64,000 nucleotides of DNA from Streptomyces sp. NBC_01591 (GCF_035918155.1 NZ_CP109327.1:2294001-2358000), one strand, 5' to 3'. Positions 24,440-36,529 are shown, counted from the stretch's first letter. Translations and numbers: made by a program. The notes: generated by a model not told the origin, from the sequence alone.

Positions 24440-27151
24440 TCAGTGCGCCGCGGACTCCCAGTCCGTACCGACACCCACCGAGACATCCAGCGGGGCACGC
24501 AACTGCACGGCCGTGGACATCTCGTGGCGGAGGATCTCCTCCACCTGCGCCCGCTCGCCCTCGGCGATCTCCAGCACGATTTCGTCATGGACCTGGAGCA
24601 GCATCCGGGACTTCAGCTTCGCCTCGGTCAGCGCCCGGTCGACCTGGAGCATGGCGACCTTGACGATGTCCGCGGCCGTGCCCTGGATCGGTGCGTTGAG
24701 CGCCATCCGCTCGGCCATCTCGCGGCGCTGGCGGTTGTCGCTGTTGAGGTCGGGGAGGTAACGGCGGCGGCCGAAGACCGTCTCCGTGTATCCCGTGGCC
24801 CTGGCCTCCTCCACCACCCGGTGCAGATAGTCACGCACTCCGCCGAACCGCTCGAAGTAGGTGTCCATCAGTCCCCGGGCCTCACCCGCCTCGATGTTCA
24901 GCTGCTGGGAGAGACCGAACGCGGAGAGCCCGTACGCGAGCCCGTAGCTCATGGCCTTGATCTTGCGGCGCATCTCCGGGTCGACGGCCGACTTGTCGAC
25001 GCCGAACACCTGCGAGGCGACCGTGGTGTGCAGGTCCTCGCCGGAGGTGAACGCCTCGATCAGGCCCGCGTCCTCGGAGAGGTGCGCCATCACCCGCAGC
25101 TCGATCTGGCTGTAGTCGGCCGTCATCAGCGTTTCGAAGCCCTCGCCGACGACGAAGCCACGGCGGATGGCCCGGCCCTCGTCCGTACGGACCGGGATGT
25201 TCTGCAGGTTGGGGTCGGTGGAGGAGAGCCGGCCCGTCGCCGCCACCGTCTGGTTGAACGTGGTGTGGATACGGCCGTCCGCCGCGATCGTCTTGATCAG
25301 GCCCTCGACCGTGACCCGCAGCTTGGCCTGCTCACGGTGGCGCAGCATGATCACCGGCAGCTCGTGCTCGGTCTGCGCGGCGAGCCAGGCCAGCGCGTCG
25401 GCGTCCGTCGTGTACCCGGTCTTCGTCTTCTTCGTCTTGGGCAGGCCCAGCTCACCGAAGAGGACCTCCTGGAGCTGCTTGGGCGAACCGAGGTTGAACT
25501 CACGGCCGACCGCGGCGTGCGCCTCCTTCACCGCCTGCTGCACCGCACCGGCGAACTGCTGCTCCATGCCTTCCAGATGGGCCCGGTCGGCGGCGATGCC
25601 GTGCCGCTCCAGACGGGCCAGCAGCACGGACGTCGGCAGCTCCATGTCGTGCAGCAGCTCGGCCGCACCGACCTCCGCCAGCCGCGAGGTGAACGCGTCG
25701 CCCAGGTCCAGGACCGCACGGGCCTGCGCCATCAGGGACTCGGCCTCGGCCTGGTCGTCCGCACCGAAGGCCAGCTGCCCGTCGGACGCCGCGGCAGGGG
25801 CCAGCTCACGGCCCAGATACTCCACCGCCAGCGCGTCCAGCGCGAAGGAACGACGGCCGGGCTTGACCAGATAGGCGGCCAGCGCGGTGTCCATCGTGAC
25901 GCCGTCGACCTGCCAGCCGTGCTCGGGGAAGACCCGCATGGCGCTCTTCGCGTTGTGCATGACCTTGGGCCGGGCCGCATCGGCGATCCACGCGGCGAAC
26001 GCCTGCTCGTCGCCCTCGTCGAGCGTGGCCGGGTCGAACCAGGCCGCCGCGCCGTCCGCCGCGGCCAGCGCGATCTCGGTGACCGCACCGCTGCCCACCG
26101 CCCAGGTGTCGACCGTGGCCACGCCGAGCGGCTGCCCGCCGTGCTCGGCGAGCCACGGCGCGAGCTCGCCCGCGCCCAGCACCGCACCGTCCAGCTCGAC
26201 GCCCGCGGCGGGCGCCGGGGCCTCGTCCTCGGCCGCACCCGGGTCGACGGCCAGCAACCGCTCACGCAGGCTCGGGTTACGGATCTCCAGGACATCCAGC
26301 ACACCCGTCACCGCCGTCCGGTCGTACGGGGCGCGCTCCAAGTCCTGCGGGGTCTTCGGCAGCTCCACATCACGGACCATCTCGGTCAGCCTGCGGTTCA
26401 GCCGCACCGCGTCCAGATGATCCCGGAAATTCTGGCCGGCCTTGCCCTTGACCTCCTCCGCCCGCTCGACCAGCTCGTCGAACGAACCGAACTGATTGAT
26501 CCACTTCGCGGCGGTCTTCTCACCCACACCCGGGATACCCGGGAGGTTGTCCGACGGGTCACCGCGCAGCGCCGCGAAATCCGGGTACTGCTGCGGGGTG
26601 AGCCCGTACTTCTCCTCGACCTTCGCCGGGGTGAAGCGCGTCAGCTCCGAAACGCCCTTGGTCGGGTACAGCACGGTGACGTTGTCCGTGATCAGCTGGA
26701 ACGAATCCCGGTCACCGGTGACGATCAGCACCTCGAAACCGGCCGCCTCGGCCTGCGTGGCCAGCGTGGCGATGACGTCGTCCGCCTCGAAGCCGTCGAC
26801 CGCGAAACGATCCGCGTGCATCGCGTCCAGCAGCTCACCGATCAGCTCGACCTGCCCCTTGAACTCGTCCGGGGTCTTCGAGCGGTTCGCCTTGTACTCC
26901 GGGAACTCCTGCGAGCGCCAGGTCTTGCGGGAGACATCGAACGCCACCGCGAAATGCGTCGGCGCCTCGTCACGCAGCGTGTTCGCGAGCATCGACGCGA
27001 AGCCGTACACCGCGTTCGTCGGCTGCCCCGACCCTGTCGTGAAATTCTCCGCAGGCAGCGCAAAGAACGCCCGGTACGCCAGGGAGTGCCCGTCCATCAG
27101 GAGCAGGCGCGGTCGGTTGTCTGCCGTCTTCTTCGATGCCGTCTCAGCCAC
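24440..27151 (-). CDS. polA: DNA polymerase I
   Basis: The 903-aa product has an N-terminal 5'-nuclease (LLLMDGHSLAYRAFFALP, with acidic DGFEADDVIATLA), a degenerate 3'-5' exonuclease domain and a complete family A polymerase: motif A TADYSQIELRVMAHLSED, motif B RRKIKAMSYGLAYGLSAFG, motif C LLQVHDEIVLE. It fills gaps and removes RNA primers in replication and repair. GTG 27151 was chosen because it gives the conserved start AETASKKTADNRPRLLLMDG and follows AGGATCGGGGG; the longer frame to 27265 overlaps the divergent gene's promoter. The missing exonuclease carboxylates are usual in actinobacterial PolA. Confidence 0.97.
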   Translation of the reverse strand: MAETASKKTADNRPRLLLMDGHSLAYRAFFALPAENFTTGSGQPTNAVYGFASMLANTLRDEAPTHFAVAFDVSRKTWRSQEFPEYKANRSKTPDEFKGQVELIGELLDAMHADRFAVDGFEADDVIATLATQAEAAGFEVLIVTGDRDSFQLITDNVTVLYPTKGVSELTRFTPAKVEEKYGLTPQQYPDFAALRGDPSDNLPGIPGVGEKTAAKWINQFGSFDELVERAEEVKGKAGQNFRDHLDAVRLNRRLTEMVRDVELPKTPQDLERAPYDRTAVTGVLDVLEIRNPSLRERLLAVDPGAAEDEAPAPAAGVELDGAVLGAGELAPWLAEHGGQPLGVATVDTWAVGSGAVTEIALAAADGAAAWFDPATLDEGDEQAFAAWIADAARPKVMHNAKSAMRVFPEHGWQVDGVTMDTALAAYLVKPGRRSFALDALAVEYLGRELAPAAASDGQLAFGADDQAEAESLMAQARAVLDLGDAFTSRLAEVGAAELLHDMELPTSVLLARLERHGIAADRAHLEGMEQQFAGAVQQAVKEAHAAVGREFNLGSPKQLQEVLFGELGLPKTKKTKTGYTTDADALAWLAAQTEHELPVIMLRHREQAKLRVTVEGLIKTIAADGRIHTTFNQTVAATGRLSSTDPNLQNIPVRTDEGRAIRRGFVVGEGFETLMTADYSQIELRVMAHLSEDAGLIEAFTSGEDLHTTVASQVFGVDKSAVDPEMRRKIKAMSYGLAYGLSAFGLSQQLNIEAGEARGLMDTYFERFGGVRDYLHRVVEEARATGYTETVFGRRRYLPDLNSDNRQRREMAERMALNAPIQGTAADIVKVAMLQVDRALTEAKLKSRMLLQVHDEIVLEIAEGERAQVEEILRHEMSTAVQLRAPLDVSVGVGTDWESAAH

Positions 27152-27309
27152 GCCCCCGATCCTGCCACGGACCACTGACATTCCCGACCGACCCGGCTCG
27201 CCGCCCTCCCTGTCGCCGCCGCGTGACAGGATCGGAAGAGGAACACGGACAGCACAGATGCGCATGGCGCACCGCGCAGGTCCGCAGTCGGCTCAAAGGG
27301 GAGCGCGAA

Positions 27310-29595
<2,286 letters not shown>

Positions 29596-29681
29596 CCCTA
29601 AGCGTCCGCTCAGCCGTCTGATAAGAACGATGCACACAGCAATGAAGCAGTGAACCATCGCAGACGATCGGAGCCGGCCCC

Positions 29682-30152
29682 ATGGGCGAGCACACCGCAC
29701 CCAAGTTCCCCCAGGAGATCATCGACGAGTACGCCGCACTCGGCGTCGACCTGCCCGCACTCTTCTCCGCCGGCCACCTCGGCGAGCGCATGGGCGTCAC
29801 CATCGTCGAAGCCTCCGCGGACCGCGTCGTGGGCACCATGCCCGTCGAGGGCAACACCCAGCCCTACGGACTGCTCCACGGCGGTGCCTCCGCCGTCCTC
29901 GCCGAAACCCTCGGCTCCGTCGGCTCCATGCTCCACGGCGGCGTCACCAAACTCGCCGTCGGCGTCGACCTGAACTGCACCCATCACCGAGGGGTACGAA
30001 GCGGCCTCGTCACCGGCGTCGCCACCCCCGTACACCGCGGCCGCTCCACCGCCACGTACGAGATCGCGATCACCGACGAACAGGACAAGCGGGTCTGCAC
30101 CGCACGCCTCACCTGCATGCTCCGCGACGCCCCCCGCCCCGACGCCGCCTGA
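29682..30152 (+). CDS. PaaI-type hotdog thioesterase
   Basis: The 156-aa product carries the hotdog signature PYGLLHGGASAVLAETLGS with the catalytic Asn/Gly/Glu neighbourhood of PaaI/menaquinone-type acyl-CoA thioesterases, followed by VGVDLNCTHHRGVRSG. It probably hydrolyses an aryl- or acyl-CoA in the cytoplasm. It is followed by a strong terminator. It sits 86 bp after the FdhF gene and may be read through from it. Confidence 0.87.
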   Translation: MGEHTAPKFPQEIIDEYAALGVDLPALFSAGHLGERMGVTIVEASADRVVGTMPVEGNTQPYGLLHGGASAVLAETLGSVGSMLHGGVTKLAVGVDLNCTHHRGVRSGLVTGVATPVHRGRSTATYEIAITDEQDKRVCTARLTCMLRDAPRPDAA

Positions 30153-30189
30153 CGGGCCGGAACACACCGCACAACACACCACGACACCA

Positions 30190-30221
30190 CTGCCCGGCCG
30201 GAACACAATCCGGCCGGGCAG
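30190..30221 (+). terminator. Terminator of the thioesterase gene
   Basis: A perfect 13-bp stem, CTGCCCGGCCGGA with loop ACACAA and TCCGGCCGGGCAG, lies 37 bp after the stop codon. Confidence 0.88.
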
Positions 30222-30783
30222 CGCCATACCCACCCACAACCACCCACGCACCGCCCACAATTGGCAACCGAACACGCCAACTCCCTTGACCCGGAACCCC
30301 GTTGTGTGGCCCACTCGGCACCCCACGCACACAACACCGCGTCGACCACATCACCGCCGATGTGACACTGCGTAACCAGGGCCCGATCCGCAGACGCCCC
30401 CACGCAGCCTCCCGAGCCAGGCCCCGCAGCCGCCGGGCACCTCGCCATGCCCGCGCACGCCCACCCCTCCCACCTCGCGCGACAGCAGCATGATCGACTC
30501 AAGCCCCTTAGCAGAGCTGCGCGTTCTCAGAATGCGGTCACTTCACCGTCCGGTAAAAAGCCGTACATGTCCGCACAGCCACCTCAAGCCTTCCTCAACG
30601 GCATAACAAGACAGTCACATCCTGCGGCGGACCCATCCCCGACCCCCACACCTGCGCCTAGAGTCACCGCCAGTCACCGCGCCGCCGGGCGCGTCTGCAG
30701 CACGGCCCTGTACCACCCAGTACGGCCCGGCGAACGTCACGGCACCTCAAGCAGAGGAGGCCGCGCCAGGGAAAGGACCTTTC
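30222..30783 (+). other. Long leader/promoter region of the liv operon
   Basis: These 562 bp separate the thioesterase terminator from livJ and hold no convincing gene. Composition is C/A-rich. A TTGACC at 30282-30287 has only a weak partner downstream, so the promoter is not fixed. A long regulatory leader for amino-acid control is possible but unproven. Confidence 0.5.
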
Positions 30784-32016
30784 GTGCGACACCGTTCTTT
30801 GCTCATACTCACCACCGTGCTCACGACCGGAGCACTGACCCTCACCGCCTGCGGGTCGCGCGACGACAGCAAGAAGAGCAGCGACGACGGCGGCACCCAG
30901 ACCGTCGTCATCGGCGTCGACGCGCCCATCACCGGCGACCTGTCCGCCCTCGGCCTCGGCATCAAGAACTCCGCCGACCTCGCCGCCCAGACGGCCAACA
31001 AGGAAAAGACCGTCCCCGGCATCAAATTCGAGGTCAAGCCGCTCGACGACCAGGCACAGCCCTCCGTCGGCCAGCAGAACGCCCAGAAGTTCATCGACGA
31101 CGAAACCGTCCTCGGCGTCGTCGGCCCCCTGAACTCCGGCGTCTCCCAGTCGATGCAGAAGCCGCTCAACGACGCCGGCCTCACCCAGGTCTCCCCCGCC
31201 AACACCGGCACCGAGCTCACCCAGGGCGAAAACTGGAAGACCGGCGACAAGAAGCGCCCCTTCAAGACCTACTTCCGCACCGCCACCACGGACCAGATCC
31301 AGGGCGCCTTCGCCGCGAAGTACCTCTACAACAACGCGAAGATCAAGCAGGTCTACCTCATCGACGACCAGAAGCCGTACGGCGCCGGTCTCGCAGCATC
31401 CTTCAAGAACACCTTCACCACCCTCGGCGGCAAGATCGTCGGCTCCGACCACGTCAACCCCGACGACCGCGACTTCAACGCCGTCGTCACCCAGGTCAAG
31501 AAGTCCGGCGCCAAGGCCGTCTACTACGGCGGCGAATACCCCGCCGGCGCACCCCTGAGCCAGCAGCTCAAGGACAGCGTCCAGATCCCCCTCATGGGCG
31601 GCGACGGCATGTACAGCGCCGACTTCATCAAGCTCAACAAGAAGGCCCAGGGCGACATCGCCACCTCCGTCGGCAAGCCCGTCGAGGAACTCGACTCCGC
31701 CAAGAAGTTCATCGCGGACTACAAGACCGCCGGATACAAGGACGCCTACGAGGCCTACGGCGGCGGCACCTACGACGCCACCTGGTCGATCATCGAAGCC
31801 GTCAAGATCGCCGTCGCCGACAACGGCGGCAAGCTCCCCAGCGGCGACGACGCCCGCGCCAAGGTCCTCGCAGCCATGGCCGAGGTCAAGTTCGACGGCG
31901 TCACCGGCCCCGTCTCCTTCGACGAATACGGCGACACCACCAACACCATGATGACCGCCTACCAGGTCGACGGCGGCAAGTGGACCTCCAAGCTCAGCGA
32001 GGCCTACAAGCCGTAA
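30784..32016 (+). CDS. livJ: Branched-chain amino-acid ABC transporter, substrate-binding lipoprotein
   Basis: The 410-aa product has a lipoprotein signal ending in LTLTACGS (lipidated Cys23), a short Lys/Asp/Ser-rich linker, and a type I periplasmic-binding fold. It begins with TVVIGVDAPITGDLSALGLG and continues with VLGVVGPLNSGVSQSMQKPL. In a Gram-positive it is tethered to the outer membrane face and delivers Leu/Ile/Val (or related amino acids) to LivHM. GTG 30784 follows AAAGGA. It is the first gene of the operon and is separated from livH by a hairpin. Confidence 0.92.
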   Translation: MRHRSLLILTTVLTTGALTLTACGSRDDSKKSSDDGGTQTVVIGVDAPITGDLSALGLGIKNSADLAAQTANKEKTVPGIKFEVKPLDDQAQPSVGQQNAQKFIDDETVLGVVGPLNSGVSQSMQKPLNDAGLTQVSPANTGTELTQGENWKTGDKKRPFKTYFRTATTDQIQGAFAAKYLYNNAKIKQVYLIDDQKPYGAGLAASFKNTFTTLGGKIVGSDHVNPDDRDFNAVVTQVKKSGAKAVYYGGEYPAGAPLSQQLKDSVQIPLMGGDGMYSADFIKLNKKAQGDIATSVGKPVEELDSAKKFIADYKTAGYKDAYEAYGGGTYDATWSIIEAVKIAVADNGGKLPSGDDARAKVLAAMAEVKFDGVTGPVSFDEYGDTTNTMMTAYQVDGGKWTSKLSEAYKP

Positions 32017-32050
32017 CAAGCTCCCCAGGCCACGCCTGACCCACACCAGA

Positions 32051-32083
32051 CCGCGCGGGAGCGCTACCAGCGCCCCCGCGCGG
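32051..32083 (+). terminator. Intra-operon hairpin between livJ and livH
   Basis: CCGCGCGGG-A-GCGC and GCGC-C-CCCGCGCGG form a ~13-bp stem with one internal mismatch and a five-base loop. A partial terminator or RNA-end stabiliser here would keep livJ mRNA in excess over the permease genes, as often seen for binding-protein transporters. Confidence 0.7.
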
Positions 32084-32117
32084 TGCCATATCCGAACCAC
32101 TCCACGGAGGCCCTGCG

Positions 32118-33047
32118 GTGAACGAACTGCCGCAACAGCTGGCCAATGGACTCATCCTCGGCGCGATGTACGGACTCATCGCGATCGGCTACACGATGGT
32201 CTACGGAATCATCCAGCTCATCAACTTCGCCCACGGCGAGATCTTCATGATCGGAGGCTTCGGAGCTCTCACCGTGTACCTCTGGATGCCGGCCGGTGTC
32301 TCCCTCCTCGCGATCATCCCCCTCATGATCATCGGCGGCGTCATATGCTCCGTCGCCGTCAGCGCAGCCGCCGAACGCTTCGCCTACCGGCCCCTGCGCA
32401 CCGCCCCACGACTGGCCCCACTCATCACCGCGATCGGACTCTCCCTCGCACTCCAGCAGGCCATCTGGAAGTGGTACCCCGACGCCAAGAAGGACCGCTC
32501 CTTCCCCCAGTTCAAGGGCGAAGCGATCGACATCTTCGGCGCCCACATCCAACGCGGTGACCTCTTCGTCCTCATCACGGCCCCCATCTGCATGCTCGCC
32601 CTCGGACTCTTCGTCTCCAAGACCCGATCCGGCCGCGGCATGCAAGCCACCAGCCAGGACCCCGACACCGCCAAGCTCATGGGCATCAACACCGACCGCA
32701 TCATCGTCATGGCCTTCGCCATCGGTGCCGCGTTCGCCGCCGTCGCCGCCGTCGCCTACGGGCTCAAGAACGGCCAGATCGGCTTCAAAATGGGCTTCAT
32801 CATGGGCCTCAAAGCCTTCACCGCAGCCGTACTCGGCGGCATCGGCAACATCTACGGCGCCATGCTCGGCGGCGTCGTACTCGGCATCGCCGAATCCCTC
32901 GCCACCGGCTACATGAGCAACGTCCCCGGCATGGACCTCTTCGGCGGCGGCGCCTGGAAGGACGTATGGGCCTTCGTCCTCCTCATCATCGTCCTGCTGC
33001 TCCGCCCCCAGGGCCTGCTCGGCGAACGCGTCGCGGATCGGGCGTGA
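32118..33047 (+). CDS. livH: Branched-chain amino-acid ABC transporter permease LivH
   Basis: The 309-aa protein has about eight transmembrane helices, with the family's FAHGEIFMIGGFGA segment near residue 38 and the EAA-like loop LKAFTAAVLGGIGNIYGAMLGG near the C-terminus (about 233-254). That loop docks with LivG/LivF. GTG 32118 follows GGAGG. Its stop codon overlaps or abuts the livM start. Confidence 0.92.
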   Translation: MNELPQQLANGLILGAMYGLIAIGYTMVYGIIQLINFAHGEIFMIGGFGALTVYLWMPAGVSLLAIIPLMIIGGVICSVAVSAAAERFAYRPLRTAPRLAPLITAIGLSLALQQAIWKWYPDAKKDRSFPQFKGEAIDIFGAHIQRGDLFVLITAPICMLALGLFVSKTRSGRGMQATSQDPDTAKLMGINTDRIIVMAFAIGAAFAAVAAVAYGLKNGQIGFKMGFIMGLKAFTAAVLGGIGNIYGAMLGGVVLGIAESLATGYMSNVPGMDLFGGGAWKDVWAFVLLIIVLLLRPQGLLGERVADRA

Positions 33048-33052
33048 TACGG

Positions 33053-34843
33053 ATGACCACCAACCACACCACCGCACCCGGCCCCGCATTCCTGCCGATC
33101 CCCGCGGCCGCGGCCCGCATCGGCACCGTCGCCGGCGCCACCGTCGCCCTCGCCGGCACCTTCCTCGCCTGGACCTGGACCGACCAATTCCCCGGCGACC
33201 TCACCGTCACCGGCTACCCCGGCGGCCTCCAGGTCCTCACCCTCATCAGCGCCGCACTCACCCTGCTCCTCGCGCTGTCCGGGTACGGCATCCGAGGCCT
33301 GCGCTGGCTCACCCCCGGCGGCACCAACAGCCCCGTCCGTCTCCTCGCCCTCGGCACCCTCGGCACCACCGGCTACACCCTCGGCGCCATCGCCTACGAC
33401 CTCGGCGGCGTCGTCAACCTGGAACCCGGCGCCTGGGTCAGCGGTATCGGCGCGCTCCTCGCCGCCGTCACCGCACTCGGACTCCCCGGCGACCAACCAC
33501 TCGCCGACACCGGGACCACCGCCTGGCAGCGCTTCCGCAACAGCCTCGGCGCCCCCCAGGCCCCCCGCCCCAAAGCCCTCTCCTCCTGGGCCGAAATCCT
33601 CATCATCGTCGCCGCGTTCGGCATCGGCCTCTACGTCTTCGCCTACGGCATCGACACCGACTACACCGAACTCTTCATCGGCTTCCTCATCACCGTCGGC
33701 TTCGCCTTCACCGCACTCCACCGGGCCGGACTCGTCTCCCGCCTCACCGCGCTGACCACGAAGCACCGCAACATCACCCTCGCCGCCGCCCTCGTCGCAG
33801 CCGTCTGCTTCCCCTTCACCCAGCAGAAAGAGGAATACGCGCTCATCGGCGCCAACATCCTCATCTTCGGCACCGTCGCACTCGGCCTCAACGTCGTCGT
33901 CGGCCTCGCCGGCCTGCTCGACCTCGGATACGTCGCCTTCCTCGGCGTCGGCGCCTACGCCGCCGCCCTGGTCTCCGGCTCCACCATGTCGGCCATCGGC
34001 GTCGAATTCCCCTTCTGGGCCGCCGTCCTCACCGGCGCCGGAGCATCACTCGTCTTCGGCGTACTCATCGGCGCACCCACCCTGCGACTACGCGGCGACT
34101 ACCTAGCCATCGTCACCCTCGGCTTCGGTGAAATCTTCCGCCTCACCGTGAACAACCTCAACGGCAACAGCGGACCCGACCTCACCAACGGCTCCCAGGG
34201 CATCCCCAGCATCCCCGACCTCAACTTCTTCGGATTCGACTTCGGACTCAAGCACAACATCCTCGGCTTCGACCTCGGCAGGTCCGCCAACTACTACCTG
34301 CTGATGCTCGTCTTCACCGCCGTCGTCGTCCTCGTCTTCCGCCGCTCCGGAGAATCCCGCATCGGCCGCGCCTGGGTCGCCATCCGCGAAGACGAAACCG
34401 CAGCCACCGCCATGGGCATCAACGCCTTCCGGCTCAAACTGCTCGCCTTCGCCCTCGGCGCCACCCTCGCCGGACTCGCCGGAACCGTCCAGGCACACGT
34501 CAACTACACCGTGACACCCGAGCAGTACCAGTTCGCCGGCTCCGTACCCCCCAACTCCGCCTTCCTCCTCGCCGCCGTCATCCTCGGCGGCATGGGAACC
34601 CTCAGCGGACCCCTCGTCGGCGCCGCACTGCTCTACCTCATCCCGGCCAAACTGCAATTCATGCAGGACTACCAGCTCTTCCTCTTCGGCATCGCACTCA
34701 TCCTCCTGATGCGCCTGCGCCCCGAAGGACTGGTCGCCGACCGCAGGAAGCAGCTCGAATTCCACGAGAACGACCAGCCCGACGTACCGGAACCTCGACA
34801 GTCCGAAGAAACCGGCGCCGGCATCGCCAAGGCGGGGGCGTGA
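33053..34843 (+). CDS. livM: Branched-chain amino-acid ABC transporter permease LivM (extended)
   Basis: The ~596-aa protein is about twice the length of E. coli-type LivM cores. The C-terminal ~330 residues hold the permease domain, with NVVVGLAGLLDLGYVAFLGV, LRLRGDYLAIVTLGFGE and an EAA-like loop AWVAIREDETAATAMGINAF. The first ~260 residues add several transmembrane helices without transporter motifs, a form common in Streptomyces. ATG 33053 is used here; a GTG at 33044 would overlap the livH stop as GTGA and is a good alternative. Its stop overlaps livG by four bases. Confidence 0.9.
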   Translation: MTTNHTTAPGPAFLPIPAAAARIGTVAGATVALAGTFLAWTWTDQFPGDLTVTGYPGGLQVLTLISAALTLLLALSGYGIRGLRWLTPGGTNSPVRLLALGTLGTTGYTLGAIAYDLGGVVNLEPGAWVSGIGALLAAVTALGLPGDQPLADTGTTAWQRFRNSLGAPQAPRPKALSSWAEILIIVAAFGIGLYVFAYGIDTDYTELFIGFLITVGFAFTALHRAGLVSRLTALTTKHRNITLAAALVAAVCFPFTQQKEEYALIGANILIFGTVALGLNVVVGLAGLLDLGYVAFLGVGAYAAALVSGSTMSAIGVEFPFWAAVLTGAGASLVFGVLIGAPTLRLRGDYLAIVTLGFGEIFRLTVNNLNGNSGPDLTNGSQGIPSIPDLNFFGFDFGLKHNILGFDLGRSANYYLLMLVFTAVVVLVFRRSGESRIGRAWVAIREDETAATAMGINAFRLKLLAFALGATLAGLAGTVQAHVNYTVTPEQYQFAGSVPPNSAFLLAAVILGGMGTLSGPLVGAALLYLIPAKLQFMQDYQLFLFGIALILLMRLRPEGLVADRRKQLEFHENDQPDVPEPRQSEETGAGIAKAGA

Positions 34844-35769
34844 CCACCATGACCACCACGAAAACCGCCACCACCGTCCTCGACGCCAACGGCGTCACCA
34901 TGCGCTTCGGCGGCCTCACCGCCGTACGCAACGTCGACCTCACCGTCAACACAGGCGAGATCGTCGGCCTCATCGGACCCAACGGCGCCGGCAAGACCAC
35001 CTTCTTCAACTGCCTCACCGGCCTGTACGTCCCCACCGAGGGCAAGGTCAGCTACAAAGGCACCGTCCTGCCGCCCAAGCCCCACCTCGTCACCCAGGCA
35101 GGCATCGCCCGCACCTTCCAGAACATCCGGCTCTTCGCCAACATGACCGTCCTGGAAAACGTCCTCGTCGGACGCCACACCAGGACCAAAGAAGGCCTCT
35201 GGTCCGCCCTCCTGCGCCTCCCCGGCTTCACCAAGGCCGAGAACGCCAGCCGCGAACGCGCCATGGAACTCCTGGAGTTCATCGGCCTGGCGGACAAGGC
35301 CGAACACCTCGCGCGCAACCTCCCCTACGGAGACCAGCGCAAGCTGGAAATCGCCCGCGCCCTCGCCAGCGACCCCGGACTCCTCCTCCTCGACGAGCCC
35401 ACCGCCGGCATGAACCCGCAAGAGACCCGCGTCACCGAAGAACTCATCTTCGCCATCCGTGACCAGGGCATCGCCGTCCTCGTCATCGAGCACGACATGC
35501 GGTTCATCTTCAACCTCTGCGACCGCGTCGCCGTCCTCGTCCAGGGCGAAAAGCTCGTCGAAGGGACCTCCGACGTCGTCCAGAGCGACGAACGCGTCGT
35601 CGCCGCCTACCTCGGCACCCCCTTCGAAGGCGCCCCCGGCGCCGAAGAAGCCGCCGAGGTCGAAGCCGCGGAAGCCGGAGCCGCCGGAGCCGGAGCGAGC
35701 ACCGCCAAGACCGCGGCCACCACCGACACCAGCACCACCACCAGCACCGAGGAGGAGGACACCCGATGA
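34840..35769 (+). CDS. livG: Branched-chain amino-acid ABC transporter ATPase LivG
   Basis: The 309-aa ATPase has Walker A GPNGAGKTT at residues 46-54, a signature region NLPYGDQRKLEIARAL and Walker B LLLLDEPTAGMNP. It lacks a canonical LSGGQ (here LPYGDQ), as usual for LivG. The start GTG shares four bases (GTGA) with the livM stop. The final ~50 residues are an Ala/Glu/Thr-rich acidic tail beyond the ABC domain, absent from typical ~255-aa LivG. The tail is low complexity and may be a linker or interaction segment. Confidence 0.92.
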   Translation: MTTMTTTKTATTVLDANGVTMRFGGLTAVRNVDLTVNTGEIVGLIGPNGAGKTTFFNCLTGLYVPTEGKVSYKGTVLPPKPHLVTQAGIARTFQNIRLFANMTVLENVLVGRHTRTKEGLWSALLRLPGFTKAENASRERAMELLEFIGLADKAEHLARNLPYGDQRKLEIARALASDPGLLLLDEPTAGMNPQETRVTEELIFAIRDQGIAVLVIEHDMRFIFNLCDRVAVLVQGEKLVEGTSDVVQSDERVVAAYLGTPFEGAPGAEEAAEVEAAEAGAAGAGASTAKTAATTDTSTTTSTEEEDTR

Positions 35770-36482
35770 CCGCACTGCTAGAGGTCGAGGACCTCCGCGT
35801 CGCCTACGGCAAGATCGAAGCCGTCAAGGGCATCTCCTTCACCGTCGAAGCCGGCCAGGTCGTCACCCTCATCGGCACCAACGGCGCCGGCAAGACCACC
35901 ACCCTGCGCACCCTCTCCGGCCTGCTCAAGCCGGTCGGCGGCCGCATCGTCTTCGACGGCAAACCACTCACCGACGTCCCCGCCCACAAGGTCGTCGCCC
36001 TGGGCCTCGCCCACTCCCCCGAGGGACGCCACATCTTCCCCCGGCTCACCATCACCGAGAACCTCCAGCTCGGCGCCTACCTCCGCAATGACAAGGCAGG
36101 CATCGAGAAGGACATCCAGCGCGCCTACGACCTCTTCCCCATCCTCGGGGAACGCCGGAAGCAGGCCGCCGGAACCCTCTCGGGCGGCGAACAGCAGATG
36201 CTCGCCATGGGCAGGGCCCTCATGTGCCAGCCCAAACTCCTGATGCTCGACGAACCCTCCATGGGCCTCTCCCCGATCATGATGCAGAAGATCATGGAGA
36301 CCATCGTCGAGCTCAAGGCCCAGGGCACCACCATCCTGCTCGTCGAGCAGAACGCCCAGGCCGCGCTCTCCCTCGCGGACCAGGGCCACGTCATGGAGGT
36401 CGGCAAGATCGTCCTCTCCGGCACCGGTGCGGACCTCCTCCACGACGAGTCCGTCCGCAAGGCCTACCTCGGCGAGGACTGA
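35766..36482 (+). CDS. livF: Branched-chain amino-acid ABC transporter ATPase LivF
   Basis: The 238-aa ATPase shows Walker A GTNGAGKTT at residues 37-45, signature LSGGEQQML and Walker B LLMLDEPSMGLSP, followed by the switch His region. The length matches LivF. Its ATG overlaps the livG stop (ATGA). It is the last gene of the operon, followed 11 bp later by a terminator. Confidence 0.94.
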   Translation: MTALLEVEDLRVAYGKIEAVKGISFTVEAGQVVTLIGTNGAGKTTTLRTLSGLLKPVGGRIVFDGKPLTDVPAHKVVALGLAHSPEGRHIFPRLTITENLQLGAYLRNDKAGIEKDIQRAYDLFPILGERRKQAAGTLSGGEQQMLAMGRALMCQPKLLMLDEPSMGLSPIMMQKIMETIVELKAQGTTILLVEQNAQAALSLADQGHVMEVGKIVLSGTGADLLHDESVRKAYLGED

Positions 36483-36493
36483 CACACACGAGA

Positions 36494-36529
36494 AAGGCCC
36501 GCGCCCCGGACATCCGGGACGCGGGCCTT
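36494..36529. terminator. Bidirectional terminator after livF
   Basis: AAGGCCCGCGCCCCGGA pairs with TCCGGGACGCGGGCCTT (17 positions, one mismatch, two-base loop) between livF and the convergent ANTAR regulator gene. Confidence 0.87.

Noticed and set aside
24443..27178. A 911-codon open frame on the plus strand opposite polA
   Set aside because: It is the antisense shadow of polA; its residue composition is Leu/Arg/Val-rich with no domain, as expected from GC3-biased coding on the other strand.
32966..33052. LivM start at 32966
   Set aside because: It would overlap livH by 82 bp in another frame; starts at 33044 or 33053 fit translational coupling.
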